Origin: Jiangella sp. DSM 45060
Lineage (GTDB): Bacteria; Actinomycetota; Actinomycetes; Jiangellales; Jiangellaceae
Direction of reading: 5' to 3'
Length of the DNA: 64,000 nucleotides
Assembly: GCF_900105175.1 (NCBI RefSeq)
Contig: NZ_LT629771.1
Coordinates: forward strand, 6,034,622 to 6,098,621
Shown: in pieces, positions 36,508 to 45,392 of the stretch
How positions within the stretch are numbered: the stretch's first letter is position 1
Layout: the number at the start of each line of letters is the position of its first letter
The notes under the pieces: generated by a model
Databases searched by the model: none
The model's input: the letters and a program-made list of their open reading frames with translations, nothing else
What the model was told of the DNA's origin: nothing
Program-made: the position numbers and the translations under genes

Positions 36508-37563
36508 TCAGCCGGCCGGGGCGGCGGGGAAGCGGAGCACCACCTGCAGCGCCTCGGCCGGACGGCGGTCGAGCAGCTCGAACGCACCGGCCACCTCCGT
36601 CACCGGCAGGACGTGCGACAGCAGCGGCGCGACGTCCAGGCGGCCGGACGCGACCAGCGACATCACCACCGTCAGCAGGCGGTCGTGGTTCCACCGGTCG
36701 CCGAGCGCCCGCGGTGTGCCGCCGATCTGGCTGGCCACGATCTCGACCCGGTTGTGGTGGAACTCCTCCCCCAGCAGCAGCCCACCCGCCTCACCCTGAT
36801 AGAAGCCGGCCGCCACGACCCGTCCGCCGGGACGCACCGACCGGATCGCCTCGTGCAACGCGCGGTAGTTGCCGCTCAGCTCGATCGCCGTGTCGGCGCC
36901 GGCGCCGTCGGTGACCGACCGCACCGCGACCGCCGCACCGCCGGCCACGTCCGCCGGGACCGCCCGCACGGCGCCGAACCGCGACGCCAGCGCGACCCGG
37001 CCCGGCAGCCCGTCGACCGCCACCACGGAGCCGCCGTTCAGTTCCGCCAGCCGCGTGGCCAGCAGCCCGATGACGCCCTGGCCGAAGATCGCCACGTGCT
37101 CGCCGAGGTGCACGTCGGCGGCGAGCACGGCGTTCAGCGCGATGGCCCCGACCCGCGCGAACACGCCGTGCACCGGGTCGACGCCGGCCGGGAGCAGCCG
37201 CCGCGCCGCGATGACGGCCGGCACGACGGTCTCGGCGCGGTGGCCCCAGATGCCGTAGACGACGTCGCCGGCCCGCGGCGTCGTGACGTCCGGCGCGACC
37301 TCGGTGACCTGCCCGACCTCCTGGTAGCCCCAGCCGGAGACGGGGTAGGAGAACGCCGGCGCGCCCTCGGTGAACAGCCGCGCCGCCGGGTCCCACGTCT
37401 TCGTCAGGTACGGGTTGGAGCCGCGGTAGGCGGTCAGCTCGGTGCCGGCGGAGATGCCGGAGTACCAGGTGGCGATGCGCACCTGCCCCGCACCCAGCGG
37501 CGACGACGGCTCGTCGACGACGTCGACCTCACGCGGACCGGTGAACTGCACGACGAGCGGCAT
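36508..37563 (-). CDS. MDR-superfamily dehydrogenase (BchC-like, zinc site not evident)
   Basis: 351 residues. N-terminal GroES-like part with TWYSGISAGTELTAYRG in place of the usual GxCGTD catalytic-zinc site, then the Rossmann loop HVAIFGQGVIGLLATRLA and AIELSGNYRALHEAIRSVRPGGRVVAAGFYQG. It resembles the group annotated as zinc-binding or BchC-like alcohol dehydrogenases seen in sugar-use operons. First gene of the minus-strand operon; 113 bp from the divergent binding-protein gene. Confidence 0.88.
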   Translation of the reverse strand: MPLVVQFTGPREVDVVDEPSSPLGAGQVRIATWYSGISAGTELTAYRGSNPYLTKTWDPAARLFTEGAPAFSYPVSGWGYQEVGQVTEVAPDVTTPRAGDVVYGIWGHRAETVVPAVIAARRLLPAGVDPVHGVFARVGAIALNAVLAADVHLGEHVAIFGQGVIGLLATRLAELNGGSVVAVDGLPGRVALASRFGAVRAVPADVAGGAAVAVRSVTDGAGADTAIELSGNYRALHEAIRSVRPGGRVVAAGFYQGEAGGLLLGEEFHHNRVEIVASQIGGTPRALGDRWNHDRLLTVVMSLVASGRLDVAPLLSHVLPVTEVAGAFELLDRRPAEALQVVLRFPAAPAG

Positions 37564-37597
37564 CCGGGCACCTCTATTTCGTCTGGAGAACAGGCAG

Positions 37598-37622
37598 ATT
37601 ATGTCTTGTCATCGGACATTAT
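37598..37622. promoter_or_regulatory. Candidate operator between the divergent sugar operons
   Basis: ATTATGTC-N9-GACATTAT, an AT-rich near-perfect inverted repeat (one mismatch) in a gap that otherwise is GC-rich. It lies 54 bp before the second binding-protein gene. The ROK regulator at the end of that operon is the natural candidate to bind it and so control both arms. Confidence 0.5.
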
Positions 37623-37676
37623 TAGGTGTTTCATGACCGTAACCCAGCTTGGCACTCTCCACGATGAGAGGTTCGC

Positions 37677-39080
37677 ATGAGAGCACGCACCATCGGCCGC
37701 GGGGCGGCCATCGTCCTCGCCGGATCGGTCCTGCTCGCCGCGTGCGGCGGTGGCGACGACGACAGCAGCGGCGGGTCTCAGGACGCCGACAGCATCACGG
37801 TGTGGGTGGTCGAGGACATCGCCGACCGCGTCACCGCCATCGAGGCGATCGTCGACGCCTTCAGCCAGTCCTCCGGCGTCGACGTCGAGCTGGTGTCGGT
37901 GGCCGAGAACGACTTCGACCAGCTGGTCACGTCGTCGGCGGCGGCGGGCGACCTGCCCGACGTCATCGGCGCGACGTCGCTGGCCGGCGTGCAGTCGATG
38001 GCCGTCAACGAGCTGCTGGACACCGAGACGCCGGCGAGCATCGTCGACGACCTCGGCGAGGACACCTTCGCGCAGGCCGCGCTGGAGCTGACCCGCGACG
38101 GCGACACCCAGCTGGCGGTGCCCAGCGACGGCTGGCCGCAGCTCATGGTCTACCGCAAGGACCTGTTCGACGCGGCCGGGCTGGAGCCGCCGACCACGTT
38201 CGACGCCATCACGACGGCCGCCGAGACGCTGGACGGCGACGCCGTGGCCGGCATCGCCGCGCCGACCATCCCCGGCGACGCGTTCACCCAGCAGAGCTTC
38301 GAGTACTTCGCGCTGGGCAACGGCTGCGAGCTGGTCGACGACGAGGGCACGGTGACGCTGGACTCGCCGGAGTGCGCCGAGACCTTCGACTTCTACGCCG
38401 ACCTGGTGCGCAACTACTCCGTGGCCGGCAACCAGGATGTCGACACCACCCGGGCCACCTACTTCGCCGGCCAGGCGGCCATGGTCGTGTGGTCGTCGTT
38501 CATCCTCGACGAGCTGGCCGGGCTGCGCAACGACGCGCTGCCGACCTGCCCCGAGTGCCGGGCCGACCCCACCTTCCTCGCGCAGAACAGCGGCGTCGTC
38601 ACGGCGGTCCAGGGACCCAGCGGCGACGAGCCGGCGTCGTACGGCGAGATCACGTCGTGGGTGCTGACCGCGGACTCCGCGACCGACCCGGCGTCGGAGT
38701 TCGTCCAGTACGTCATGTCCGACGGCTACGTCGACTGGCTCGCCGTCGCGCCGGAGGGCCGCATCCCGACCCGTCAGGGCACGGCCGACGACCCGGAGGA
38801 GTACGTCACGGCGTGGGAGGGCCTCGACGCCGGCGTCGACACGCTGGCGCCGCTCGGCGACTTCTACGACGCCGAGACGCTGGAGACCGTGCGCACCAGC
38901 GCCGAGACCATCCAGCGGTGGGGGTTCGAGCAGGGCCAGGGCCAGCTGGTCGGCGCCACGCTCGGTGAGCTGCCGGTCGCGGCCGCGCTGAACGAGCTGG
39001 TCAGCGGCAGCGGCACCGGTGAGGAGGCCGCCCAGCAGGCGCAGGACGCCGTCGCCGAGATCCAGCAGAGCCTGGAGTGA
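37677..39080 (+). CDS. Sugar ABC transporter substrate-binding lipoprotein
   Basis: 467 residues. Lipoprotein signal (GAAIVLAGSVLLAACGGGDDD), then ITVWVVEDIADRVTAIEAIVDAFSQSSGVDVELVSVAENDFDQLVTSSAAAGDLPDVIG and APEGRIPTRQGTADDPEEY, an SBP_bac_1 protein unlike the first one in detail. GAGAGG lies seven bases before ATG 37677. It starts the plus-strand operon with two permeases and a ROK regulator. Confidence 0.94.
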   Translation: MRARTIGRGAAIVLAGSVLLAACGGGDDDSSGGSQDADSITVWVVEDIADRVTAIEAIVDAFSQSSGVDVELVSVAENDFDQLVTSSAAAGDLPDVIGATSLAGVQSMAVNELLDTETPASIVDDLGEDTFAQAALELTRDGDTQLAVPSDGWPQLMVYRKDLFDAAGLEPPTTFDAITTAAETLDGDAVAGIAAPTIPGDAFTQQSFEYFALGNGCELVDDEGTVTLDSPECAETFDFYADLVRNYSVAGNQDVDTTRATYFAGQAAMVVWSSFILDELAGLRNDALPTCPECRADPTFLAQNSGVVTAVQGPSGDEPASYGEITSWVLTADSATDPASEFVQYVMSDGYVDWLAVAPEGRIPTRQGTADDPEEYVTAWEGLDAGVDTLAPLGDFYDAETLETVRTSAETIQRWGFEQGQGQLVGATLGELPVAAALNELVSGSGTGEEAAQQAQDAVAEIQQSLE

Positions 39081-40027
39081 CGACGGTGCCCCGCACCGAC
39101 ACGCTGGCCCGCCAGGAGTCCCGGCTCGCGTTCCGGCTCATCTCGCCGACGCTGCTCATCGTGGTCGTCGTCGTGGTGCTGCCGGTGATCTGGACGATCT
39201 CGCTGGCGTTCCAGGACGTCCGGCTGATCAACCTGCGCGACGCCGGGTTCTTCGGCGAGTACAGCCTGGACAACTTCGCGACGGTGTTCGGGTCGTCCGG
39301 ATTCTGGTCGTCGCTGTGGACGACGGTCGTGTACACCGTCGGCGCGACGCTCGGCTCGATCGCCATCGGGCTGGTCGCCGCGCTGGCGCTGCGCAAGCCG
39401 TTCCGCGGCCGCGGCGTGCTGCGCGCGGCGATGCTGCTGCCGTACGTCGCGCCCGTCGTCGCCGTGACGTTCGTGTGGTCGGTCGCCCTGAACCCGCAGT
39501 TCGGCATCGTCAACGCCTGGGGCACCCGGTTCCTGGGCTGGGACGAGCCGGTGCCGTTCCTGTCGCAGCGCGACTACACCGTCGGGCTGTTCGGGGTGGA
39601 CGTGACGGTGCCGCTGGCGCTGCTGACGGTCATCGCGTTCGAGGCGTGGCGGTACTTCCCGTTCGCGTTCCTGTTCCTCATCGCCCGGCTGCAGGCGCTG
39701 CCCGGCGAGCTGGACGAGGCCGCCATGGTGGACGGGACCTCGATCTGGCAGCGATTCCGCCACATCACGCTGCCGCAGCTGATGCCGGTGATCGCGCTGC
39801 TGACCATCCTGCGGTTCATTTTCACGTTCAACAAGTTCGACGACGTGTACCTGCTGACCGGCGGCGGCGCCGGCACCGACGTCGTGTCGATCCGGGTGTA
39901 CGAGTTCCTGACCGCCCGCACCGACATCGGCGCGGCGGCCGCGCAGTCGCTGGTGCTGGCCGGCGTGCTGGTCGTCTTCATCGCCGTCTACCTGCGGACG
40001 GCCGCGGCCCGAGGGGAGACGTCGTGA
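39077..40027 (+). CDS. Sugar ABC transporter permease, MalF type
   Basis: 316 residues with six helices (LISPTLLIVVVVVVLPVIWTISLAF ...) and the EAA loop GELDEAAMVDGTSIWQRFRHITLPQLMPV. GTG 39077 overlaps the binding-protein stop (GTGA), and its stop overlaps the next permease start. Confidence 0.94.
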   Translation: MTTVPRTDTLARQESRLAFRLISPTLLIVVVVVVLPVIWTISLAFQDVRLINLRDAGFFGEYSLDNFATVFGSSGFWSSLWTTVVYTVGATLGSIAIGLVAALALRKPFRGRGVLRAAMLLPYVAPVVAVTFVWSVALNPQFGIVNAWGTRFLGWDEPVPFLSQRDYTVGLFGVDVTVPLALLTVIAFEAWRYFPFAFLFLIARLQALPGELDEAAMVDGTSIWQRFRHITLPQLMPVIALLTILRFIFTFNKFDDVYLLTGGGAGTDVVSIRVYEFLTARTDIGAAAAQSLVLAGVLVVFIAVYLRTAAARGETS

Positions 40028-40953
40028 GCGTGGACACCGTCACGACCGCACCGCCCACGACGCCGGACCGCCCGTCGTCGCGCCGGCGCCGTCCCCGCAG
40101 CCGCGAGGAACGCGTCTGGGGCAGCCTGCGGGTCGTCACGATCGTCGGGCTGGCGCTGGTGACGATCGTGCCGTTCCTCTACATGCTGGTGCTGTCGGTG
40201 CGCCCGATCGCCGAGGTGCTGCTGGAGCCCGGACGGCTGTGGGTGTCGCCGTCGGAGGTCACCGCCGACACCTACCGCGAGGTGCTGACATCCGTCGACG
40301 ACGGCGGCCAGGGGTTCCTGCGCTACATGGGCAACAGCGCGCTGGTGGCCACCGTGACCGTGGTGGTGACGCTGGTGGCGTCGATCCTCGGCGCGTACGC
40401 GGTGAGCCGGCTGGCCTTCCGCGGCCGCGGCGCGTCGGGCTTCCTGTTCCTCATCGTGTACCTGTTCCCGCCGATCCTGCTGGCGATCCCGCTGTTCGTG
40501 CTGTTCTCGCAGCTCGGTCTCCGCGGCAACCTGCTGGCGCTGGCGATCGTGTACGTGGCGCAGACTGTGCCCGTGGCGATCTACATGCTGCGCAACTACT
40601 TCTCGACCATCCCGGTGTCGCTGGAGGAGGCCGCACTGATCGACGGGTGCACGCGCTTCGGCGTCATCCGGCGCATCAGCCTGCCGCTGTCGATGCCGTC
40701 GCTGATCGCGACCGGGCTGTACGTGTTCATGATCGCGTGGAACGAGTTCCTGTTCGCGCTGCTCTTCCTGGTCGAGCGGCGCGACAACTGGACGGTCAGC
40801 CTCGGGCTGTCGCGGCTGTCCGGGTCGATCGAGGTGCCGACGACGGTGCTGATGGCCGGCTCGGTGGTGCTCACGCTGCCGATCATCGCGTTGTTCTTCC
40901 TGGCCGAGCGGATGCTCGTCGAGGGCCTCACCAGCGGCGCGGAGAAGGGATGA
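40024..40953 (+). CDS. Sugar ABC transporter permease, MalG type
   Basis: 309 residues. A basic, unstructured N-terminus (PPTTPDRPSSRRRRPRSREERVW) precedes six helices; the EAA loop is VSLEEAALIDGCTRFGVIRRISLPLSMPSL. GTG 40024 and the following ATG 40950 both use four-base overlaps. No ATPase gene in the operon. Confidence 0.94.
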   Translation: MSVDTVTTAPPTTPDRPSSRRRRPRSREERVWGSLRVVTIVGLALVTIVPFLYMLVLSVRPIAEVLLEPGRLWVSPSEVTADTYREVLTSVDDGGQGFLRYMGNSALVATVTVVVTLVASILGAYAVSRLAFRGRGASGFLFLIVYLFPPILLAIPLFVLFSQLGLRGNLLALAIVYVAQTVPVAIYMLRNYFSTIPVSLEEAALIDGCTRFGVIRRISLPLSMPSLIATGLYVFMIAWNEFLFALLFLVERRDNWTVSLGLSRLSGSIEVPTTVLMAGSVVLTLPIIALFFLAERMLVEGLTSGAEKG

Positions 40954-42122
40954 CGGGCACGACGGCAGGGCAGATCCTGCAGCTGGTCCGCTCCGGCGAG
41001 GTGAGCACCCGCCGCGAGCTGCTGGAGCAGACCGGGCTCTCCCGGTCGACGCTGACCCAACGGCTGGCCATGCTGACGGCGGCCGGCTACCTCAGCGAGG
41101 CGGCCGCACAGCACTCCGGCGTCGCCGGGCGGCCGGCGAAGGGCCTGTCGTTCGTCGACACCGACAAGTACGTGCTGACCGCCGACCTCGGTGCGACGCA
41201 CGCGCGGCTGGCGCTGCAGGACGTCGCCGGGGCGATCCTGGCCGAGAGCACCAGCCGCATCCGCATCCAGGACGGGCCGGACCCGGTGCTGACGGCGGTG
41301 CTGGACGGGTTCGCGACGCTGCTCACGTCGGCCGGCCCGGCGGCGCGCGACGGCCTGTGCGGCGTCGGCATCGGCGTGCCCGGGCCGGTGAACGTCGCGA
41401 CGAAACGGCTGCAGCAGCCGCCGATCATGCCCGGCTGGGACGACCATCCGGTGACGACGGTGTTCGAGGAGCGGTTCGGGGTGCCCACCCTGATCGACAA
41501 CGACGCCAACCTCATGGGGCTCGGCGAGGCCCGGCGCTTCCACCCGGACGTTCCGAGCCTGCTCTACGTCAAGGTCGGGACGGGCATCGGCGCCGGGCTG
41601 ATCATCGGCGGGCGGCCGGAGCGCGGCATCGCGGGCGGCGCCGGCGACATCGGCCACATCCGCATCGCCCACCCCGTCGCCGGTGCGGTCTGCGCGTGCG
41701 GCGCCAACGGCTGCCTGGCCGCGCACGCCAGCGGCGGCGCGCTGGTCCGTCAGCTCACCGACCGCGGCATCGCGGCCGAGACCGCCACCGACGTCGCCCG
41801 CCTGGTGCAGGCCGGCAACGCCGACGCGATCGCCCTCGTGCGCACCGCCGGCCAGCTGGTCGGCGAGGTGCTGGCGACGGCGGTGGCGCTGCTCAACCCG
41901 GGTGTGCTGGTGATCGGCGGGTCGATGGCGCTGACCCACGAGCACTTCCTCATCGGCGTGCGCGAGTCGCTGTACGAGCGGACGGTGCCGCTGGCCACCC
42001 GCGACCTCACCGTCACGGCGTCGGCCCTGCAGGACCGCGCCGCCATCGAGGGCGCCCGCATCATGGTCGTCGACCACGTCTTCTCCGCCGCCGCCGTCGA
42101 CGCCCGCCTCGGCGCCCCTTGA
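40950..42122 (+). CDS. ROK-family transcriptional regulator/sugar kinase
   Basis: 390 residues. An N-terminal HTH (AGQILQLVRSGEVSTRRELLEQTGLSRSTLTQRLAMLTAAGYL) precedes a ROK domain: LTADLGATHARLALQDVAG (phosphate loop), LIDNDANLMGLGEA (base Asp), GTGIGAGLIIGG, GEx-like GDIGHIRI and the zinc set AHP...CACGANGCL. The kinase-essential residues appear kept, but the HTH indicates a NagC/XylR-type repressor. ATG 40950 has GGAGAAGG upstream. It probably senses the sugar brought in by its own operon. Confidence 0.92.
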   Translation: MTGTTAGQILQLVRSGEVSTRRELLEQTGLSRSTLTQRLAMLTAAGYLSEAAAQHSGVAGRPAKGLSFVDTDKYVLTADLGATHARLALQDVAGAILAESTSRIRIQDGPDPVLTAVLDGFATLLTSAGPAARDGLCGVGIGVPGPVNVATKRLQQPPIMPGWDDHPVTTVFEERFGVPTLIDNDANLMGLGEARRFHPDVPSLLYVKVGTGIGAGLIIGGRPERGIAGGAGDIGHIRIAHPVAGAVCACGANGCLAAHASGGALVRQLTDRGIAAETATDVARLVQAGNADAIALVRTAGQLVGEVLATAVALLNPGVLVIGGSMALTHEHFLIGVRESLYERTVPLATRDLTVTASALQDRAAIEGARIMVVDHVFSAAAVDARLGAP

Positions 42123-42139
42123 CGCCGCCCGCGGCGTCA
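42120..42139. terminator. Shared palindromic terminator containing both stop codons
   Basis: A perfect 20-bp palindrome TGACGCCGC-CC-GCGGCGTCA. The TGA of the ROK gene (42120-42122) and the TGA of ptsI on the other strand (42137-42139) are its two ends. Confidence 0.65.
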
Positions 42140-43795
42140 GGCGAGCGGCGGCAGTTCCGCGTGGACGGCGGCGCGCGCGGCCTTGGCGTCCGGCGCGGAG
42201 AGCGCCAGGTCGGCCAGCCGCACGCACTCGGCGCGGGTGACGGAGAGCAGGGTCGCGGCGACCTCGGGGATGGCGCGCGCCGTCATCGAGAGGCTGGTCA
42301 CGCCGAGGCCGGTCAGCACGACGGCGAGCGCGGGGTCGGCCGCGGCCTCGCCGCAGACGCCGACCGGACGCTCCGCCTGCAGGCCCGCCTCGGCCGTCAG
42401 GTGCACCAGCCGCAGCACGGCCGGCTGCCACCCGTCGCTCAGCTCGGCCAGGTCGCCGAGCAGGCGGTCGGCCGCCATCGTGTACTGGGTGAGGTCGTTG
42501 GTGCCGAGGCTGGCGAACGCCACCTTCGCCATCAGGTGGTCGGGGGTCAGCGCGAGCGCCGGCACCTCGACCATCACCCCGGCCGTCGCGAGGCCGAAAG
42601 TGGCGGCCCGGGCGACGAAGTCGGCGGCCTCGGCGGGCGTGGAGATCATCGGCGCCATCACCCACACCTCGGCGCCGGACGCCTCGCCCGCCCGCGCGAT
42701 GGCCTCCAGCTGGTGGTCGAGCACCTCCGGGTGCCGCCACGCGGTGCGATAGCCGCGCACGCCCAGCGCCGGGTTCGCCTCGGACGCGTCGGTGAGGAAC
42801 GGCAGCGGCTTGTCGGCGCCCGCGTCGAGCGTGCGCACCACCACCTTCTTGCCGGCGAACGGCGCCAGCACGGCCGTGTACTGCTCGACCTGCTCGTCGA
42901 CGGACGGCTCCTCGGCGCGGTCGAGGAAGCAGAACTCGGTACGGAACAGCCCGACGCCCTCGGCGCCGGCCTCCGCGGCGGCCGCGGCGCCCTTCGGGTC
43001 GCCGACGTTGGCCAGCAGCTGCACGCGGTGGCCGTCGGAGGTGCGGCCGGTGCCGTCGAACGTCAGCACCCGGGCGGCCGCGGCGCGGACCTGCTCGACG
43101 AGATCGGCCGGCGGGTCCGGCTGGATCGTCCCGGCGCCGCCGTCGACCAGCACGACGGTGTCCTCGGCGACGTCCAGGATCCCGGCCGCGGCGACGACGG
43201 CGGGCAGGCCGAGCGCGCGGGCCAGGATCGCCGTGTGCGACGTCGGCCCGCCGCCCTCGGTCACCAGCGCCAGGCAGGTCGCCGGGTCCAGAGTCGCGGT
43301 GTCGGCCGGGGCGAGGTCGTGCGCCACCAGGACGAACGGCTCGCCGCGTTCGGGCACACCGGGCGCCGGCCGGCCGTCGAGCACGGCGACGATGCGGTCG
43401 CGGACGTCGGCGACGTCGCGGGCCCGCTCGGCCATGTACCCGCCCAGCGACTCGAGCATCGTCTGCACCTCGGCCGCCGCGTCCCACACCGCGCGGGGCG
43501 CCGACGTGCCGTCGGACAGCTTCTTCTGCGCGGCCGTGACCAGCGTCGGGTCGGCCGCCATCAGCGCCGTCGCCTCGAGCACCGCGACGCCGTCGCCGTG
43601 TGCCGCCGCCGCCCGCCGCTCGAGGTCGGCGCGGACCTGCTCGGCTGCCGTGGCGATGCGGGCGCCCTCGGCCGCGACGTCGGCGCCGTCGGGCAGCGTC
43701 GCGCCGGCCGGCGGCTCGCCCACCGGGTCCGGCATCCGGACCACCGGTCCCGCCGCTCGTCCGGAACTGACACCCACACCGCTGATCACTGCCAC
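42137..43795 (-). CDS. ptsI: PTS enzyme I (phosphoenolpyruvate-protein phosphotransferase)
   Basis: 552 residues. The phosphohistidine is His187 in TEGGGPTSHTAILARALG, close to E. coli His189. The PEP-binding barrel has GLFRTEFCFLDR, VVRTLDAGADKPLPFL, GVRGYRTAWRHPE, SLGTNDLTQYTMAADR and GVCGEAAADPA. It moves phosphate from PEP to HPr (7.9 kb). The start is GTG 43795, or GTG 43789 for better ribosome-site spacing (AAGGAGG). It follows a strong stem-loop after the EIIC gene. Confidence 0.96.
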   Translation of the reverse strand: MAVISGVGVSSGRAAGPVVRMPDPVGEPPAGATLPDGADVAAEGARIATAAEQVRADLERRAAAAHGDGVAVLEATALMAADPTLVTAAQKKLSDGTSAPRAVWDAAAEVQTMLESLGGYMAERARDVADVRDRIVAVLDGRPAPGVPERGEPFVLVAHDLAPADTATLDPATCLALVTEGGGPTSHTAILARALGLPAVVAAAGILDVAEDTVVLVDGGAGTIQPDPPADLVEQVRAAAARVLTFDGTGRTSDGHRVQLLANVGDPKGAAAAAEAGAEGVGLFRTEFCFLDRAEEPSVDEQVEQYTAVLAPFAGKKVVVRTLDAGADKPLPFLTDASEANPALGVRGYRTAWRHPEVLDHQLEAIARAGEASGAEVWVMAPMISTPAEAADFVARAATFGLATAGVMVEVPALALTPDHLMAKVAFASLGTNDLTQYTMAADRLLGDLAELSDGWQPAVLRLVHLTAEAGLQAERPVGVCGEAAADPALAVVLTGLGVTSLSMTARAIPEVAATLLSVTRAECVRLADLALSAPDAKAARAAVHAELPPLA

Positions 43796-43823
43796 TACTC
43801 CTCCTTGCGTGTCCTCACACGAT

Positions 43824-43865
43824 CATCGGCACTTTCCGGCCCGCGTGGGCCGGAAAGTGCCGATG
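43824..43865 (-). terminator. Strong stem-loop between EIIC gene and ptsI
   Basis: A perfect 19-bp stem (43824-43842 with 43847-43865), loop GCGT on the plus strand, 16 bases after the EIIC stop and 28 bases before the ptsI start. It should end most EIIC transcripts, so ptsI must rely on read-through or a promoter hidden in this short gap. Confidence 0.82.
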
Positions 43866-43881
43866 GTCACTGTGGTGCTGG

Positions 43882-45339
43882 TTACTTCGGCTCGCCGTTC
43901 GACGACGGCCCCAACGGCGGCTCGGGCGCCGGAGGCGGACCCGACGCCGGGCGGTCGGGGGACGCACCGAGATCCGAGGTGCCGGGAGCGGGCGCCGGCG
44001 CGCCGGCCGGAACCTTCTCCTCCTCCTCGACGAGCGCCGCCGCCTCCTCGCCGAGCGAGGCCTCGACCGCGGCCTCGTCGTCCTCGCGGCCCGGGGTGCG
44101 CAGGTTCCACTTGGTGATCACCCAGCGGAACAGGAAGTAGTAGACCACCGCGTAGCCCAGGCCGATCACGATCAACAGCAACGGTTTCTCCGCGATGCGG
44201 AAGTTGATCGCGTAGTCGATGAAGCCGGCCGAGAAGCCGAACCCGTCGCGGATGTCCAGCGCGTTGGTGAGCGCCAGTGCCGTGCCCGTCAGGATCGCGT
44301 GGATGAAGTACAGCGGGAACGCGACGAACAGGAACGAGAACTCCAGCGGCTCGGTGACGCCGGTGAGGAACGAGGTCAGCGCGGCGCCGAGCATGATGCC
44401 GCCGACGATCTTCTTCTGCGCGGGCTTGGCGGTCTGCCAGATGGCCAGCGCGGCGGCAGGGAGGGCGAACATCATGATCGGGAAGAACCCGGTCATGAAC
44501 GCGCCCGCGGTCGGGTCGCCGTTGAGGAAGCGCAGGATGTCGCCCTGGACCGCCTCACCACCCGGCGGGGTGTACTCGCCCAGCTGGAACCACGGGAACG
44601 AGTTGAGGATGTGGTGCAGGCCGAGCGGGATCAGCAGCCGGTTGAAGAACCCGTAGAGCCCGCCGCCGAGCACGTCGTTCTCGGTGACCCACTCACCGAG
44701 GTTGGTCAGCCCGTCGTTGAACGGCTTGTAGAGGAAGCTCATGCCGACAGCGATGAAGATCGCCACCAGGGCGGTGATGATCGGCACGAACCGGCGGCCG
44801 CCGAAGAAGGCCAGGTACGGCGGGAGCTTGATGCGGTAGAACCGCTGCCACAGCAGCGCCGCCGTGATGCCCATGATGATGCCGCCGAGCACGCCGAAGT
44901 TGATCAGCTCCTGCTCAGCGCCCTCGGCCGGGGCGCCCAGGATGTGCGGCGACATCGCGTCGGTCACGCTCTTGTAGACCAGGTAGCCGACCACGGCGGC
45001 CAGCGCCGTCGAGCCGTCGGCCTTGCGGGCGAAGCCGATCGCGACGCCGAGCGCGAAGATCAGCGGCAGGTTGTTGAAGATGCCCGCCCCGGCCGCCCCC
45101 ACGACCTCGGACACCGGCTGCAGCCAGTGCAGCCCGTCGTACTGCGCCAGACCGGCGGGCAGGCCCTCCGGCACCGTACCGGGCTCGCCACCGAGCATGT
45201 CGTTCGAGCCGAGGCGCAGCAGCAGGGCCGCGGCCGGCAGGACGGCGATCGGCAGCATGAGGCTGCGGCCGATGCGCTGCAGCACCGCGAGGCCGGGGAA
45301 GCCGCGCTTCCCGGTCGCGGTGGCGGTCACCGCGCTCAT
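43882..45339 (-). CDS. PTS EIIC component, N-acetylglucosamine/glucose type
   Basis: 485 residues. The hydrophobic part runs LQRIGRSLMLPIAVLPAAALLLRLG to the last helix near residue 410; IPLGLHHILNSFPWFQLG, GAFMTGFFPIMMFALPAAALAIW and LTSFLTGVTEPLEFSFLF are the family hallmarks. The tail of about 75 residues is acidic and proline-rich with no EIIB or EIIA domain. The separate EIIB and EIIA lie at 48.2-48.9 kb. GlcNAc or glucosamine is favoured by the DasR-like regulators and SIS enzyme next to it. Downstream partner of the minus-strand GntR gene. Confidence 0.92.
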   Translation of the reverse strand: MSAVTATATGKRGFPGLAVLQRIGRSLMLPIAVLPAAALLLRLGSNDMLGGEPGTVPEGLPAGLAQYDGLHWLQPVSEVVGAAGAGIFNNLPLIFALGVAIGFARKADGSTALAAVVGYLVYKSVTDAMSPHILGAPAEGAEQELINFGVLGGIIMGITAALLWQRFYRIKLPPYLAFFGGRRFVPIITALVAIFIAVGMSFLYKPFNDGLTNLGEWVTENDVLGGGLYGFFNRLLIPLGLHHILNSFPWFQLGEYTPPGGEAVQGDILRFLNGDPTAGAFMTGFFPIMMFALPAAALAIWQTAKPAQKKIVGGIMLGAALTSFLTGVTEPLEFSFLFVAFPLYFIHAILTGTALALTNALDIRDGFGFSAGFIDYAINFRIAEKPLLLIVIGLGYAVVYYFLFRWVITKWNLRTPGREDDEAAVEASLGEEAAALVEEEEKVPAGAPAPAPGTSDLGASPDRPASGPPPAPEPPLGPSSNGEPK

Positions 45340-45392
45340 CCCGTCGCTCCTCTCGCCGTCATGCGGATGTGAGGGTTCACGTGCGCTCTCCT

